NCBI GenBank assembly: GCA_964537285.1 | Contig: CAZHZT010000070.1 | Span: 1-29,388 of the forward strand | Direction: 5' to 3' | From: CAZHZT01 sp964537285 | GTDB lineage: Bacteria; Bacteroidota; Bacteroidia; Chitinophagales; Saprospiraceae | Length of the DNA stretch: 29,388 bases | Notes under the pieces: generated by a model | Seen by the model: only the letters and a program-made list of their open reading frames with translations | What the model was told of the DNA's origin: nothing | The model's database searches: none | Position numbers and translations under genes: made by a program | Part shown: positions 14,049 through 21,690 of the stretch, one piece after another | Layout of the letters: each line of letters starts with the position of its first letter | Numbering within the stretch: the first letter of the stretch is position 1

Positions 14049-15566
14049 TTAATACCCAAACCTCAATCCCACTTTCCCTCCGATCCACATCTTAATATTC
14101 ACATCCCCGGTTACTTTATCGGAAAATGTATAAGGCATTATTTCTGAACCAATTAAGTTCCCTTCTTCATCTTTTCCTTTAGAAACCGTCACATTGTAAT
14201 CCGGGCCAAAAAAGAAACGTGTATTTTTCCGCATTGGAAGTTCAACATTTATCCTGATTTGACTGAGGACGTTTAGGTGATCTGTCCAGGTTTCTCCTTC
14301 ATTGATGTGCATTCCTATCAGTTCTGCATTCACGAGTGCACGTTTGCTCAATGTTAGGGCTGTACCGATCCCGTAGCCCAATCCCCAGGTTTTTTCATTG
14401 ATTTTTGTCCCTATTTGAAAGATATTGTAAAACTGCTTCACCCCTGTTTTGAAAGCGGTATTCAGGTGCAGTGCCTCTCCGGCACCAAGTTCGATAAAAT
14501 GGTAACCATTTCTTGCCCAGCTCATTAGCCCGACCGGCACGCCCCGAATGCTATCACAAACATTGATCAATCCAAGTTGTCGGCCACCTACACGTTTGGC
14601 TTTGTTAAATAAAAAGCCAAGCTGCGTGTCCTGAATTTCGTTCCCCCAATTGATTAAACCGGCATATTGATTGTACACTTTCTCACCACTGTAATTGAAC
14701 ACCCCGGCCATCTGCCACCCACTAATGTTACCACTTACCCAATTACCGAATAAACTCAGCTGAATACCAGCAAAATCCTTTTTTACATAATTTCCCAGGC
14801 TGGAAAACTGAATGCCATGAAAATTGCTAAAATCCACATTCATTCCAAACAAACTCAGTTGAGTGCCCCGAACATTTCCCATCACGATATTCCCAAATCC
14901 AGCTACCTGAATACCTCTTACTTCGCTTTTTACAGAATTACCCCCCCCACCTACCTCTGTTCCGCTTACTCCGCCATTATGCCCCCAAAAAAGATTGACG
15001 GAAAGTCTGTTGGTATATTGATCACTCTCCCAGGCATTCGTTCCGAGATAAGGTAAAAAAGAGATCTGTGTTATTTTTTCCTTAGGTTCAGCAGGAGGTT
15101 CAGGCATTACAAGCTCAATACTTTGCCAATTTGGCACCGATTGTTGCCCTGAACGTTTAATGTTCAGGGAGTTCTTTTTTTTATTTATCGGATCTACAGG
15201 TTTAAATACTTCGCGTGGTTTAAGTTCATATCCTTTTGTGAGCTGCATTTTTTGCAGGGCCTCCAGGTCCCACTGCAATACGATATAACTTCCTACAATA
15301 CTGTATTTTACCGGTGAATTAATAAAAAGTACATCTAAGCCTTCCACTAAGGGAACCTCTGAGGCCTGCCCCGAAATCTTATGATTTAAGGCTGCTTCAT
15401 TTTCCAGATAGGAGAATGAAAGCGTGTAGCGTTCCCCCAGGTCCGTTAAAATGTCTTTTAACGGAACTTTTTCGTACTCGAAGGAAAGCTTAACAGCGCC
15501 AGGTTCAGCTTGCCCCCAGCTGCTAAATTGTAGGAGCAGCAAGCAATAAATCACTAGTATTCTCAT
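14049..15566 (-). CDS. STN-domain protein with LA_2272-type surface repeats
   Basis: 505 residues, with a signal peptide at 1-19. Residues about 23-100 are an STN (secretin/TonB short N-terminal) domain: LSFEYEKVPLKDILTDLGER, then the IVGSYIVLQ strand. A basic/proline linker follows (about 105-170). Residues about 205-400 hold repeats of about 21 residues with the form G-x-Q-x-x-x-F-G-N (GIQVAGFGNIV, GTQLSLFGMNV, GIQFSSLGNYV, GIQLSLFGNWV, GWQMAGVFNYS, LGLINVCDS), typical of the LA_2272 surface-repeat family. The last ~100 residues are barrel-like strands. STN domains of FecA-type receptors contact FecR, but this protein has no TonB plug or receptor barrel. The gene begins 12 bases after fecR, so it is probably the partner of that anti-sigma factor. 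Confidence 0.82.
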   Translation of the reverse strand: MRILVIYCLLLLQFSSWGQAEPGAVKLSFEYEKVPLKDILTDLGERYTLSFSYLENEAALNHKISGQASEVPLVEGLDVLFINSPVKYSIVGSYIVLQWDLEALQKMQLTKGYELKPREVFKPVDPINKKKNSLNIKRSGQQSVPNWQSIELVMPEPPAEPKEKITQISFLPYLGTNAWESDQYTNRLSVNLFWGHNGGVSGTEVGGGGNSVKSEVRGIQVAGFGNIVMGNVRGTQLSLFGMNVDFSNFHGIQFSSLGNYVKKDFAGIQLSLFGNWVSGNISGWQMAGVFNYSGEKVYNQYAGLINWGNEIQDTQLGFLFNKAKRVGGRQLGLINVCDSIRGVPVGLMSWARNGYHFIELGAGEALHLNTAFKTGVKQFYNIFQIGTKINEKTWGLGYGIGTALTLSKRALVNAELIGMHINEGETWTDHLNVLSQIRINVELPMRKNTRFFFGPDYNVTVSKGKDEEGNLIGSEIMPYTFSDKVTGDVNIKMWIGGKVGLRFGY

Positions 15567-15578
15567 GCCTTTTGTTGA

Positions 15579-16583
15579 CTATTTACAAATTCCGCCTTTG
15601 TACAGTACCGTATCCTTGTAAATCTCAGCTTCTTCAGATTTGATCAGTAACCTCAATATTTCGATCATCTCTTCGCGACTCGGGTTTTCGAATTTCCTGT
15701 TTGAAGAAATCCCACAATCATTCAGTGCATTGTTTTCTAGTTTGATATGAATATCGTAGTATCGTTCAATTACTTCCTTAACTTTTTTGAAGGGCGTATT
15801 TTGGAATACAAACTCTTTTGTTTTCCAGGCTACAGTATTGGGATCTACTACTTCCTTTTGTTCAATTTTCTTTTTGGCAATTTTAAACACTGCCTGATCT
15901 CCTTTTTTTAGAAATACAGGAGATGCTTGTTCCATTACTTCGTTAAATTTCACTTTTCCACTCTCCACTACAATTTCAACTTCATCCTCATCGGGGTATG
16001 CACGGATATTGAAGGAAGTCCCCAGAACCGTTGTCTCAGTATCATTTGCAAAAATTTTAAAAGGCCTCAAAGAATCCGTTGCTATCTCAAAGAAAGCCTC
16101 TCCGTTCAGTTTCAGCTCTCTCTTTTCAGCATCCCCGGTGTAAGCAATCGTTGTTCGCTTGTTCAGCAAAACCATGCTGCCATCTGGAAGATTAACTTCC
16201 ATTGTTTCATTTACTCCGGAGGTATGCTCAACGAAGGTTTGAACCGTTTCTTCTGAAAAAGGCCAAAACAAGTAAGAACCTACGGCTAGAAGAATGACCG
16301 CAGCGGCAACTCTCATCAAAAGGGGGCGAAAGGAAATCACCGGAGTTTCTTTCTCTTCCTGACTGTCCAACTTTTCTTCAAATGCTTCCCAGGCTACATC
16401 GGTATCTACTTCGAAATCATCTTCCACTTCTTCCACCGTTTCCCAAAGCAAATGCATTTCCTTGAAATACGCCTCATACTCAGGCTTTTCATTTACTTTT
16501 GCCATCAGTTCTTCCCGCTCTTTCGCAGAAAGTTCTTCGTTTAAATATTTTCCAATTAATATGTCTAACTTATGCTCATCCAT
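15579..16583 (-). CDS. FecR-family anti-sigma factor
   Basis: 334 residues. The cytoplasmic N-terminus (1-85) has the FecR-type sigma-interacting region (ILIGKYLNEELSAKEREEL). One membrane segment lies at about 86-108 (LLMRVAAAVILLAVGSYLF). The periplasmic FecR domain at about 115-215 includes VNLPDGSMVLLNKRTTIAYT and FEIATDSLRPFKIFANDTE. A DUF4974-type C-terminal domain follows at about 255-330 (FQNTPFKKVKEVIERYYDI). Family members hold an ECF sigma factor until an outer-membrane partner signals through its STN domain. The STN-domain gene lies 12 bases downstream and the ECF sigma gene upstream on the same strand. The sigma-FecR gap is 363 bases, unusually long for such pairs, because a 256-bp repeat occupies it. 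Confidence 0.93.
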   Translation of the reverse strand: MDEHKLDILIGKYLNEELSAKEREELMAKVNEKPEYEAYFKEMHLLWETVEEVEDDFEVDTDVAWEAFEEKLDSQEEKETPVISFRPLLMRVAAAVILLAVGSYLFWPFSEETVQTFVEHTSGVNETMEVNLPDGSMVLLNKRTTIAYTGDAEKRELKLNGEAFFEIATDSLRPFKIFANDTETTVLGTSFNIRAYPDEDEVEIVVESGKVKFNEVMEQASPVFLKKGDQAVFKIAKKKIEQKEVVDPNTVAWKTKEFVFQNTPFKKVKEVIERYYDIHIKLENNALNDCGISSNRKFENPSREEMIEILRLLIKSEEAEIYKDTVLYKGGICK

Positions 16584-16680
16584 TATTTATTTGCTTTCTA
16601 TTATGATGACGCAAGAAATTGAGGACACCCCTACGAGAAAAATAATTTTTTTCATAAGAAGTAAATTTGTAAAGCGGTTT

Positions 16681-16937
16681 AAACATGAGTCATCCTGAAA
16701 ATTCAGGATGACTCATGTTTGTAAAAATCTTTACATAGTTCTGTTAATCAATGCCTTCTCTACTTTTTTCTTGATAAAAAAGTAGCAAAAAATCAAGGCT
16801 GTATTCAATTTTTAACGCTTTTTGACAGGCTGGCAGCCTAAAATGAATAAGGCCGATCCTAATACATTGATTTACAGCATCTATTTTTAATTGTTGTGAC
16901 AGCATGAAGTTTCTTAAAGTTTGGGATGACTTACTCC
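16681..16937. repeat. 256-bp structured repeat, copy 1 (MITE/REPIN-like)
   Basis: The element starts with a perfect 40-base palindrome (arms of 18 around AAAT, 16681-16720; core GAGTCATCCTGA). It contains a CTACTTTTTT / AAAAAAGTAG hairpin (16760-16785) and an inverted pair around GGCTGTATTC and GAATAAGGCC. It ends near 16937 with GGGATGACTTACTC, an inverted form of its first bases. A copy of the same order and length lies at 21421-21676. It occupies most of the 363-base stretch between the sigma and fecR genes; nothing coding was seen there. Confidence 0.85.
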
Positions 16938-16946
16938 ATTTATATT

Positions 16947-17495
16947 CTATAAAAGGTAATCTTTCAGCTCACCCCGTAATATTCTCAAAGCTTTTCCGAT
17001 CTGATTTTCAACGGTTTTCACTGATATTTCCAATTGTAAAGCAATTTCTTTATAAGAAAGTTCTTCGTAACGACTCATGACAAAAACAATGCGGCATTTT
17101 TCCGGTAGTTTATCCAAAGCATCTTTTATCCGGCCAGATAGCTCCGCCTCCATAAAGGAAGCATCGCTTCGTTCGCTTCCTTCGAGCGGAAGCGTATTTT
17201 CAAGCTCAATATTTGCCTGAAGTTTTTTAATTTTTCTTAGATGTGAAATCGCCTCATTTACAGCCATTCGATGCAAATAAGCACCTAATGAAGTGGTGAC
17301 CTCTATTTTTTCACGCTTTTCCCACAATTTCAGGAATACATCCTGGGCAATATCCTCTACGGCACTACGCTCGCGAATAAAACGAGATATAGCTCTGCAT
17401 ACCTTTGGATACTCAGCTTTAAAAACAGCTTTTAAAGCTGCTTTATCTCCCTTTTTAAGACGTGATATGTGATCCGTTAAAGTGATAAGAAAAAT
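16947..17495 (-). CDS. ECF-subfamily RNA polymerase sigma factor
   Basis: About 182 residues if begun near 17495. Sigma region 2 is clear (SAVEDIAQDVFLKLWEKREK). Region 4 is near the C-terminus (LDKLPEKCRIVFVMSRYEEL, then SYKEIALQLEISVKTVENQI), a helix-turn-helix recognising the -35 element. The reading frame is open back to a TAA at 17508, giving a natural N-terminus such as TDHISRLKKGDKAALKAVFK, but it contains no ATG, GTG or TTG before the conserved region. The first in-frame ATG-like codon is ATT at 17495-17493; TTG at 17327 would delete region 2. The true start is therefore uncertain: a rare ATT start, or a start lost by mutation. It is the likely partner of the FecR protein encoded next. 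A foldback repeat (17514-17621) sits directly upstream. Confidence 0.85.
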   Translation of the reverse strand: MFLITLTDHISRLKKGDKAALKAVFKAEYPKVCRAISRFIRERSAVEDIAQDVFLKLWEKREKIEVTTSLGAYLHRMAVNEAISHLRKIKKLQANIELENTLPLEGSERSDASFMEAELSGRIKDALDKLPEKCRIVFVMSRYEELSYKEIALQLEISVKTVENQIGKALRILRGELKDYLL

Positions 17496-17513
17496 TGATT
17501 TTATTTTTTATCC

Positions 17514-17621
17514 TTCTTTGACAAATTGTGTGGAACTTCAAAATGATAAGCCTTGAATGCCCTGGTGGCTGAAAGGGTTATCATTTTTAAACTCCATTTT
17601 ATCACAATTTATGTCAAAGAA
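17514..17621. repeat. 108-bp foldback with TTCTTTGACA ends
   Basis: Outer arms TTCTTTGACAAATTGTG (17514-17530) and CACAATTTATGTCAAAGAA (17603-17621) are inverted copies differing by a two-base insertion. Inner arms AAAATGATAA (17540-17549) and TTATCATTTT (17578-17587) are perfect. The right arm encodes the last residues and TAA stop of the YkoF-like gene; the left arm lies just before the sigma-factor frame. It may be a small mobile element or a double promoter/terminator region. Confidence 0.65.
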
Positions 17622-17860
17622 CCTTTTTTATTTAATATCTTCATTACCATGACAACCGTTTCCTCTTCCTCGAAAGTTTCTTTTATTTCTTCATTAAGGA
17701 TTTGCATCACAAGATCGTAGTCTCCCAAAACCTGAGTACTCATATCATTTGTTGATACCTGAATTCCCTGGTATCGGTTTAACCTTCCGATAAAATCCAA
17801 AATCGAAGGCACGTATTCTTCTTTTAAAGGATACATACTAATCTCGACGGCAATATTCAT
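17609..17860 (-). CDS. YkoF/MTH1187-family (thiamine-binding-like) protein
   Basis: 83 residues, one compact domain. It opens with the family's beta strand NIAVEISMYPLKEEYVPSIL and continues with VSTNDMSTQVLGDYDLVMQI. These are hallmarks of the MTH1187/YkoF superfamily, whose members can bind thiamine or hydroxymethylpyrimidine; the actual ligand here is unknown and no thiamine gene lies nearby. The C-terminus GSLT and the stop are encoded inside an inverted-repeat arm (17603-17621), so the original tail may have been replaced. It is divergent from ftsK; the 212-base region between them shows no other gene. The ATG at 17860 is clear. Confidence 0.8.
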   Translation of the reverse strand: MNIAVEISMYPLKEEYVPSILDFIGRLNRYQGIQVSTNDMSTQVLGDYDLVMQILNEEIKETFEEEETVVMVMKILNKKGSLT

Positions 17861-18072
17861 AACGTTTCAATGTTTTTATATGCTGCAAATAAATTCAAAA
17901 GTAATTAATTCAGGGGATGCCTCCCTTAATTATTCCTAATAAATACTTATTTTTGTAACAAAATATAATTTTAGAACATTTCATTTGAAATTTTTTTTAT
18001 TAAAATTTTGTTATTTAGCAGTTGAGCAACAGACGAGAGCCAAATAGACATTTCATTCACTAAAAACAATCA

Positions 18073-20643
18073 ATGGCAGCCAAGAAAGCGAAAAAAGCGG
18101 GCTTTTTACCTTCATTTAGTTTATTTAAGGTTAAAGACGACCGGATCCCAAAACTATTCGGCGTACTTTTCCTCTTCATTGCATTGTATCTGTTCATAGC
18201 CTTTACCTCCCATCTGTTCACCTGGAGAGAGGATCAGAATGATTTTTACAACTTCACATGGGAAAAGCTTTTTAGCTCCGACCTGATCGTAGAGAATTGG
18301 CTGGGCAGGTTTGGGGCGGCCATTTCCAATTTATTTTTCTACTGGTGGTTTGGCATTGCCTCTTACATCGTTGCCTATCTGTTTGTGAGAATGGGATTAT
18401 CTCTTATAGAAAACAAAGAAAACTTCATAGGTAAAAACCTTCCACGAATCCGAACATCCTTGCTACTCATGCTGCTCTTGTCCATTTTCCTTGAATTTGC
18501 CTTCGGCGAATCGGAATTCCCCTGGGGAGGAGCTTTTGGAGAAAGTGTGAGTATCTGGATGACCAGGTTCGTCGGTACTGCCGGAATGGTCGCTTTCTTT
18601 ATTTTTGCCTTGCTAGGCTTTGTAACCTGGACCATCAACCCTAACTTTCACGAACTCACATGGACGCAATTCAAGGACGGAATCTCCAACTTTTTTACGG
18701 ATCTGTTCAAAGGCAGATGGATAACTCGCCCGGAAGACAAAGAGAAAAAACGGCGCTTGGCTGCTGCTAAAGAAAAAATGAAGAACGCAACTTCTTCCCT
18801 TCCTGCCCCTAAGGCGCCAGCTGTAGAAGAAAAAGTTGAAAAGGCTCAAGCCGCTGAAGCAGATAAGGAAACCCCTTCCACTCCCGGGCCCGGTGAATCA
18901 AGAACTGAAAAACCTTCCGGGGAGCAGCAACTCAAGATGAACCTCGAAAATGCCGCCCAAAAACGGGCCGAAGCTCAGAAGCTTACAGCCGAAAATGCTG
19001 ACCTGGAAATCGAAGAAGCAAAAGAAGATGCCATTTCCATTGGAGGTGAAAACAACGCTTCTCCTAAACCTTTATTTAAAAGAGACGAAGACGAAGAGCA
19101 GGATCCGCTTGTTAACAAAGAGCCTTATGACCCCACCCTTGAGCTATCCTCTTACGAATATCCGGTAACCCCCTTACTCGATGATTATAGCGATCAAAAA
19201 TTCGAGGTTGACCGGGTAGAACTGGAAGCTAACAAAGACCAAATTATTGAAACCCTGCTGAATTACAAAATTGAGATTACCAAAATAAAAGCAACTATTG
19301 GGCCTACGGTAACCTTGTACGAAATTGTTCCGGCTCCGGGAGTGCGCATCTCCAAGATCAAAAACCTGGAAGACGATATTGCCCTTAGCCTTTCGGCTTT
19401 GGGTATACGGATCATCGCTCCAATCCCGGGCAGAGGAACCATAGGCATCGAAGTGCCCAACAAGAAAAAACAAATCGTTTCTCTTAAAGAAGTATTGGTG
19501 TCCGATCTTTTCAAGCGCTCTAAAATGGAACTCCCCATAGCTCTTGGCAAAACGATCGATAACAAAGTAATGGTAGCCGACCTGGCGGCAATGCCACACC
19601 TCCTGATTGCTGGTGCTACCGGGCAAGGTAAATCAGTAGGGATCAACACCATCATCATGTCTCTGCTCTACAAAAAACACCCCTCAGAGCTTAAATTGGT
19701 GATGATTGACCCCAAAAAGGTAGAATTATTTCCTTATGCCAAGCTAGAAAATCACTTCCTGGCCTTTTTACCCAATGTAGATGAGCCTATCGTTACCGAA
19801 ACGAGTAAAGTAGTTCATACTCTGAACTCTTTACTGATTGAAATGGAACAGCGATATACCCTTCTGAAAAAGGCTCAGGCAAGGAATATCAAAGAATACA
19901 ATAAAAAGTTCATTGGCCGCCGCCTCAATCCGGAAAATGGCCATGACTTCATGCCTCATATCGTGCTCGTCATCGATGAGTTCGCGGATCTGATCATGAC
20001 CGCAGGCAAGGAAATAGAACTTCCCATCGGTCGCTTGGCTCAACTTTCGAGAGCCGTTGGTATCCACTTGATCATTGCTACTCAACGCCCTTCCGTAAAT
20101 ATTATCACTGGGGTAATCAAAGCGAATTTCCCCGCACGAATTGCTTATAAAGTAACTTCAAAGGTCGATTCGCGCACCATTCTGGATTCGGGCGGAGCGG
20201 ATCGGCTGATCGGCCGGGGAGATATGCTGCTTTCCCACGGCTCTAAACTGGATCGCTTGCAGTGTGCCTTTGTAGACACCCCGGAAGTGGAACGCGTCAT
20301 AGATTATATTGCCGAACAAAAGGGCTTTGCAACCCCTTTCTTCCTTCCTGAATACCTTGGGGAAGATATGGATGATCAGCCTGGTGCTTTTAACATCAAA
20401 GACCTTGATGATATGTTTTTTGATGCGGCCAGGCTTATTGTACAAAACCAGCACGGATCAACGTCTATGATTCAACGCCGGCTGAAGCTGGGTTATAACC
20501 GCGCTGGCCGAATCATGGATCAACTGGAAGCTTTGGGCGTTGTTGGTCCAAGCGAAGGCAGCAAGGCCCGGGAAGTGCTCATCTTCGATGAAATGGAATT
20601 GGAACGATACCTGGAAGATATTATGAGTAAAAAACAATCTTAA
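18073..20643 (+). CDS. DNA translocase FtsK
   Basis: 856 residues with the full FtsK/SpoIIIE layout. Four hydrophobic segments lie within residues about 30-195. A charged alanine/glutamate-rich linker follows (about 210-370). The alpha/beta motor spans about 375-780, with Walker A GATGQGKS (514-521) and Walker B VIDEF (D635, E636), plus LIIATQRPSVNIITG. The winged-helix gamma domain is at about 795-856 (GSTSMIQRRLKLGYNRAGRI). It pumps DNA through the division septum and activates chromosome dimer resolution; the gamma domain reads polar KOPS-type sites. The linker is short compared with E. coli FtsK. A TATTTTTG box at 17948-17955 is a possible but distant -7 element. lolA lies 84 bases downstream on the same strand, a pairing I recall as common in Bacteroidota. 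Confidence 0.96.
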   Translation: MAAKKAKKAGFLPSFSLFKVKDDRIPKLFGVLFLFIALYLFIAFTSHLFTWREDQNDFYNFTWEKLFSSDLIVENWLGRFGAAISNLFFYWWFGIASYIVAYLFVRMGLSLIENKENFIGKNLPRIRTSLLLMLLLSIFLEFAFGESEFPWGGAFGESVSIWMTRFVGTAGMVAFFIFALLGFVTWTINPNFHELTWTQFKDGISNFFTDLFKGRWITRPEDKEKKRRLAAAKEKMKNATSSLPAPKAPAVEEKVEKAQAAEADKETPSTPGPGESRTEKPSGEQQLKMNLENAAQKRAEAQKLTAENADLEIEEAKEDAISIGGENNASPKPLFKRDEDEEQDPLVNKEPYDPTLELSSYEYPVTPLLDDYSDQKFEVDRVELEANKDQIIETLLNYKIEITKIKATIGPTVTLYEIVPAPGVRISKIKNLEDDIALSLSALGIRIIAPIPGRGTIGIEVPNKKKQIVSLKEVLVSDLFKRSKMELPIALGKTIDNKVMVADLAAMPHLLIAGATGQGKSVGINTIIMSLLYKKHPSELKLVMIDPKKVELFPYAKLENHFLAFLPNVDEPIVTETSKVVHTLNSLLIEMEQRYTLLKKAQARNIKEYNKKFIGRRLNPENGHDFMPHIVLVIDEFADLIMTAGKEIELPIGRLAQLSRAVGIHLIIATQRPSVNIITGVIKANFPARIAYKVTSKVDSRTILDSGGADRLIGRGDMLLSHGSKLDRLQCAFVDTPEVERVIDYIAEQKGFATPFFLPEYLGEDMDDQPGAFNIKDLDDMFFDAARLIVQNQHGSTSMIQRRLKLGYNRAGRIMDQLEALGVVGPSEGSKAREVLIFDEMELERYLEDIMSKKQS

Positions 20644-20727
20644 CCGTTTTCCGCTTTTGTTAACAACTCATTGTGATCTTTTGGTGTTTTTCATTCGTTC
20701 TATCAAAGAACTAAAAACCATTTATTT

Positions 20728-21411
20728 ATGATGTACCGTATGCTTAACCTGAGCTTTTTGCTGTTATTCAGCACACTAATTTTCGCTCAGCAAAACAACT
20801 ATAATAAAGCTTCTGACTCAGATCCGGCAGCGAAAGCCGTTTTAGAGAAACTCCGTTCCAAATACGAAAATTTCAAATCGATAGAAGCGGATTTTACCCT
20901 TTCTATTGAAATTCCGGAAGAACCTGTAGAAGAGCAGGATGGCTCCATTATTCAACAAGATGAAAAATACTATTTAAAATTAAGTAGTCAGGAAATCTAC
21001 TGCGATGGTAAAGACTTATGGCTGTTCTTGCGCAACAACAACGAAGTCCAAATCAATAATGTAGATGAAATGGACAATGGTGAAGTGCTTTCTCCAAATG
21101 ACCTGTTACGGATTTACGAAAAAGAGGAATATGTTTACGCATTAATGAATGAGTTCTCCGAAAACGGCCAGATCTTTCAACAAATCGAATTCAAACCTCT
21201 TGACCAAAATTCGGAATATTCCAAAATGCGCCTTACTGTAAATAAATCCCAAAACGACATCAGCCAGATCAAGGTCTTTTCTAAAGACGGATCTCGCTAC
21301 ACGCTCACGATCAACGCCTTAAGCCCAAATAAATCTTACGCGGCCAGCCAGTTCGTATTTGATAAAACCAAATATCCCGGCGTTATAGTTGAGGATTTAA
21401 GAATAGACTAA
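20728..21411 (+). CDS. outer membrane lipoprotein carrier protein LolA
   Basis: 227 residues, with a signal peptide at 1-21 (ends IFAQ); a second ATG at 20731 could also be the start. The mature protein has the LolA half-barrel pattern. LEKLRSKYENFKSIEADFTL is the typical opening helix and strand. YYLKLSSQEIYCDGKDLWLF and SPNDLLRIYEKEEYVY follow, and SQIKVFSKDGSRYTLTI is near the end. LolA carries lipoproteins across the periplasm to the outer membrane; Bacteroidota members are divergent but share these blocks. A TATCAAAGAACTA motif at 20701-20713, with TTTTG 17 bases upstream of its TAT, lies just before the start and could be its promoter. The gene ends 10 bases before copy 2 of the 256-bp repeat. 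Confidence 0.9.
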   Translation: MMYRMLNLSFLLLFSTLIFAQQNNYNKASDSDPAAKAVLEKLRSKYENFKSIEADFTLSIEIPEEPVEEQDGSIIQQDEKYYLKLSSQEIYCDGKDLWLFLRNNNEVQINNVDEMDNGEVLSPNDLLRIYEKEEYVYALMNEFSENGQIFQQIEFKPLDQNSEYSKMRLTVNKSQNDISQIKVFSKDGSRYTLTINALSPNKSYAASQFVFDKTKYPGVIVEDLRID

Positions 21412-21420
21412 TAAGAAAAT

Positions 21421-21676
21421 AACATGAGTGATCCCGAAAATTCGGGATCACTCACGTTTTGTAAAACCTTTACTTATTACTGTTAATCAAAGCCTTCCCT
21501 ACTTTTTTCTTGATAAAAAAGTAGCAAAAAATCAAGGCTGTATTCAATTTTTAACGGCTGCCAGCCTTTCAAAAGCTAAATTGAATAAGGCTGGTCTTAA
21601 GGCATTGATTTCCGGTACTCATCTTTAATGACAGTGACAATATAAGATTCCTTAAAATTTGGGGATCACTCATGTT
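21421..21676. repeat. 256-bp structured repeat, copy 2
   Basis: Same architecture as 16681-16937. A palindromic head (21421-21458, core GAGTGATCCCGA, one arm mismatch) is followed by the CTACTTTTTT / AAAAAAGTAG hairpin (21499-21524) and an AATCAAGGCTG ... AAATTGAATAAGGCTG inverted pair around GGCTGCCAGCC. The tail GGGATCACTCATGTT (21662-21676) is the exact inverse of the first 15 bases. It fills the lolA-GH3 gap and ends 14 bases before the GH3 ATG. It differs from copy 1 by a C-to-G change in the head that is matched by G-to-C in both other arms. Confidence 0.87.
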
Positions 21677-21690
21677 AAAAGATTGCTTTT

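Noticed and set aside
16947..17327. 126-residue version of the sigma factor starting at TTG 17327
   Set aside because: It begins in the middle of region 2 (after DVFLKL), removing conserved sequence that is clearly encoded upstream in the same frame.
21428..21628. 66-codon frame inside copy 2 of the 256-bp repeat
   Set aside because: It runs through palindromes and hairpins, has no counterpart in copy 1 and resembles no protein.
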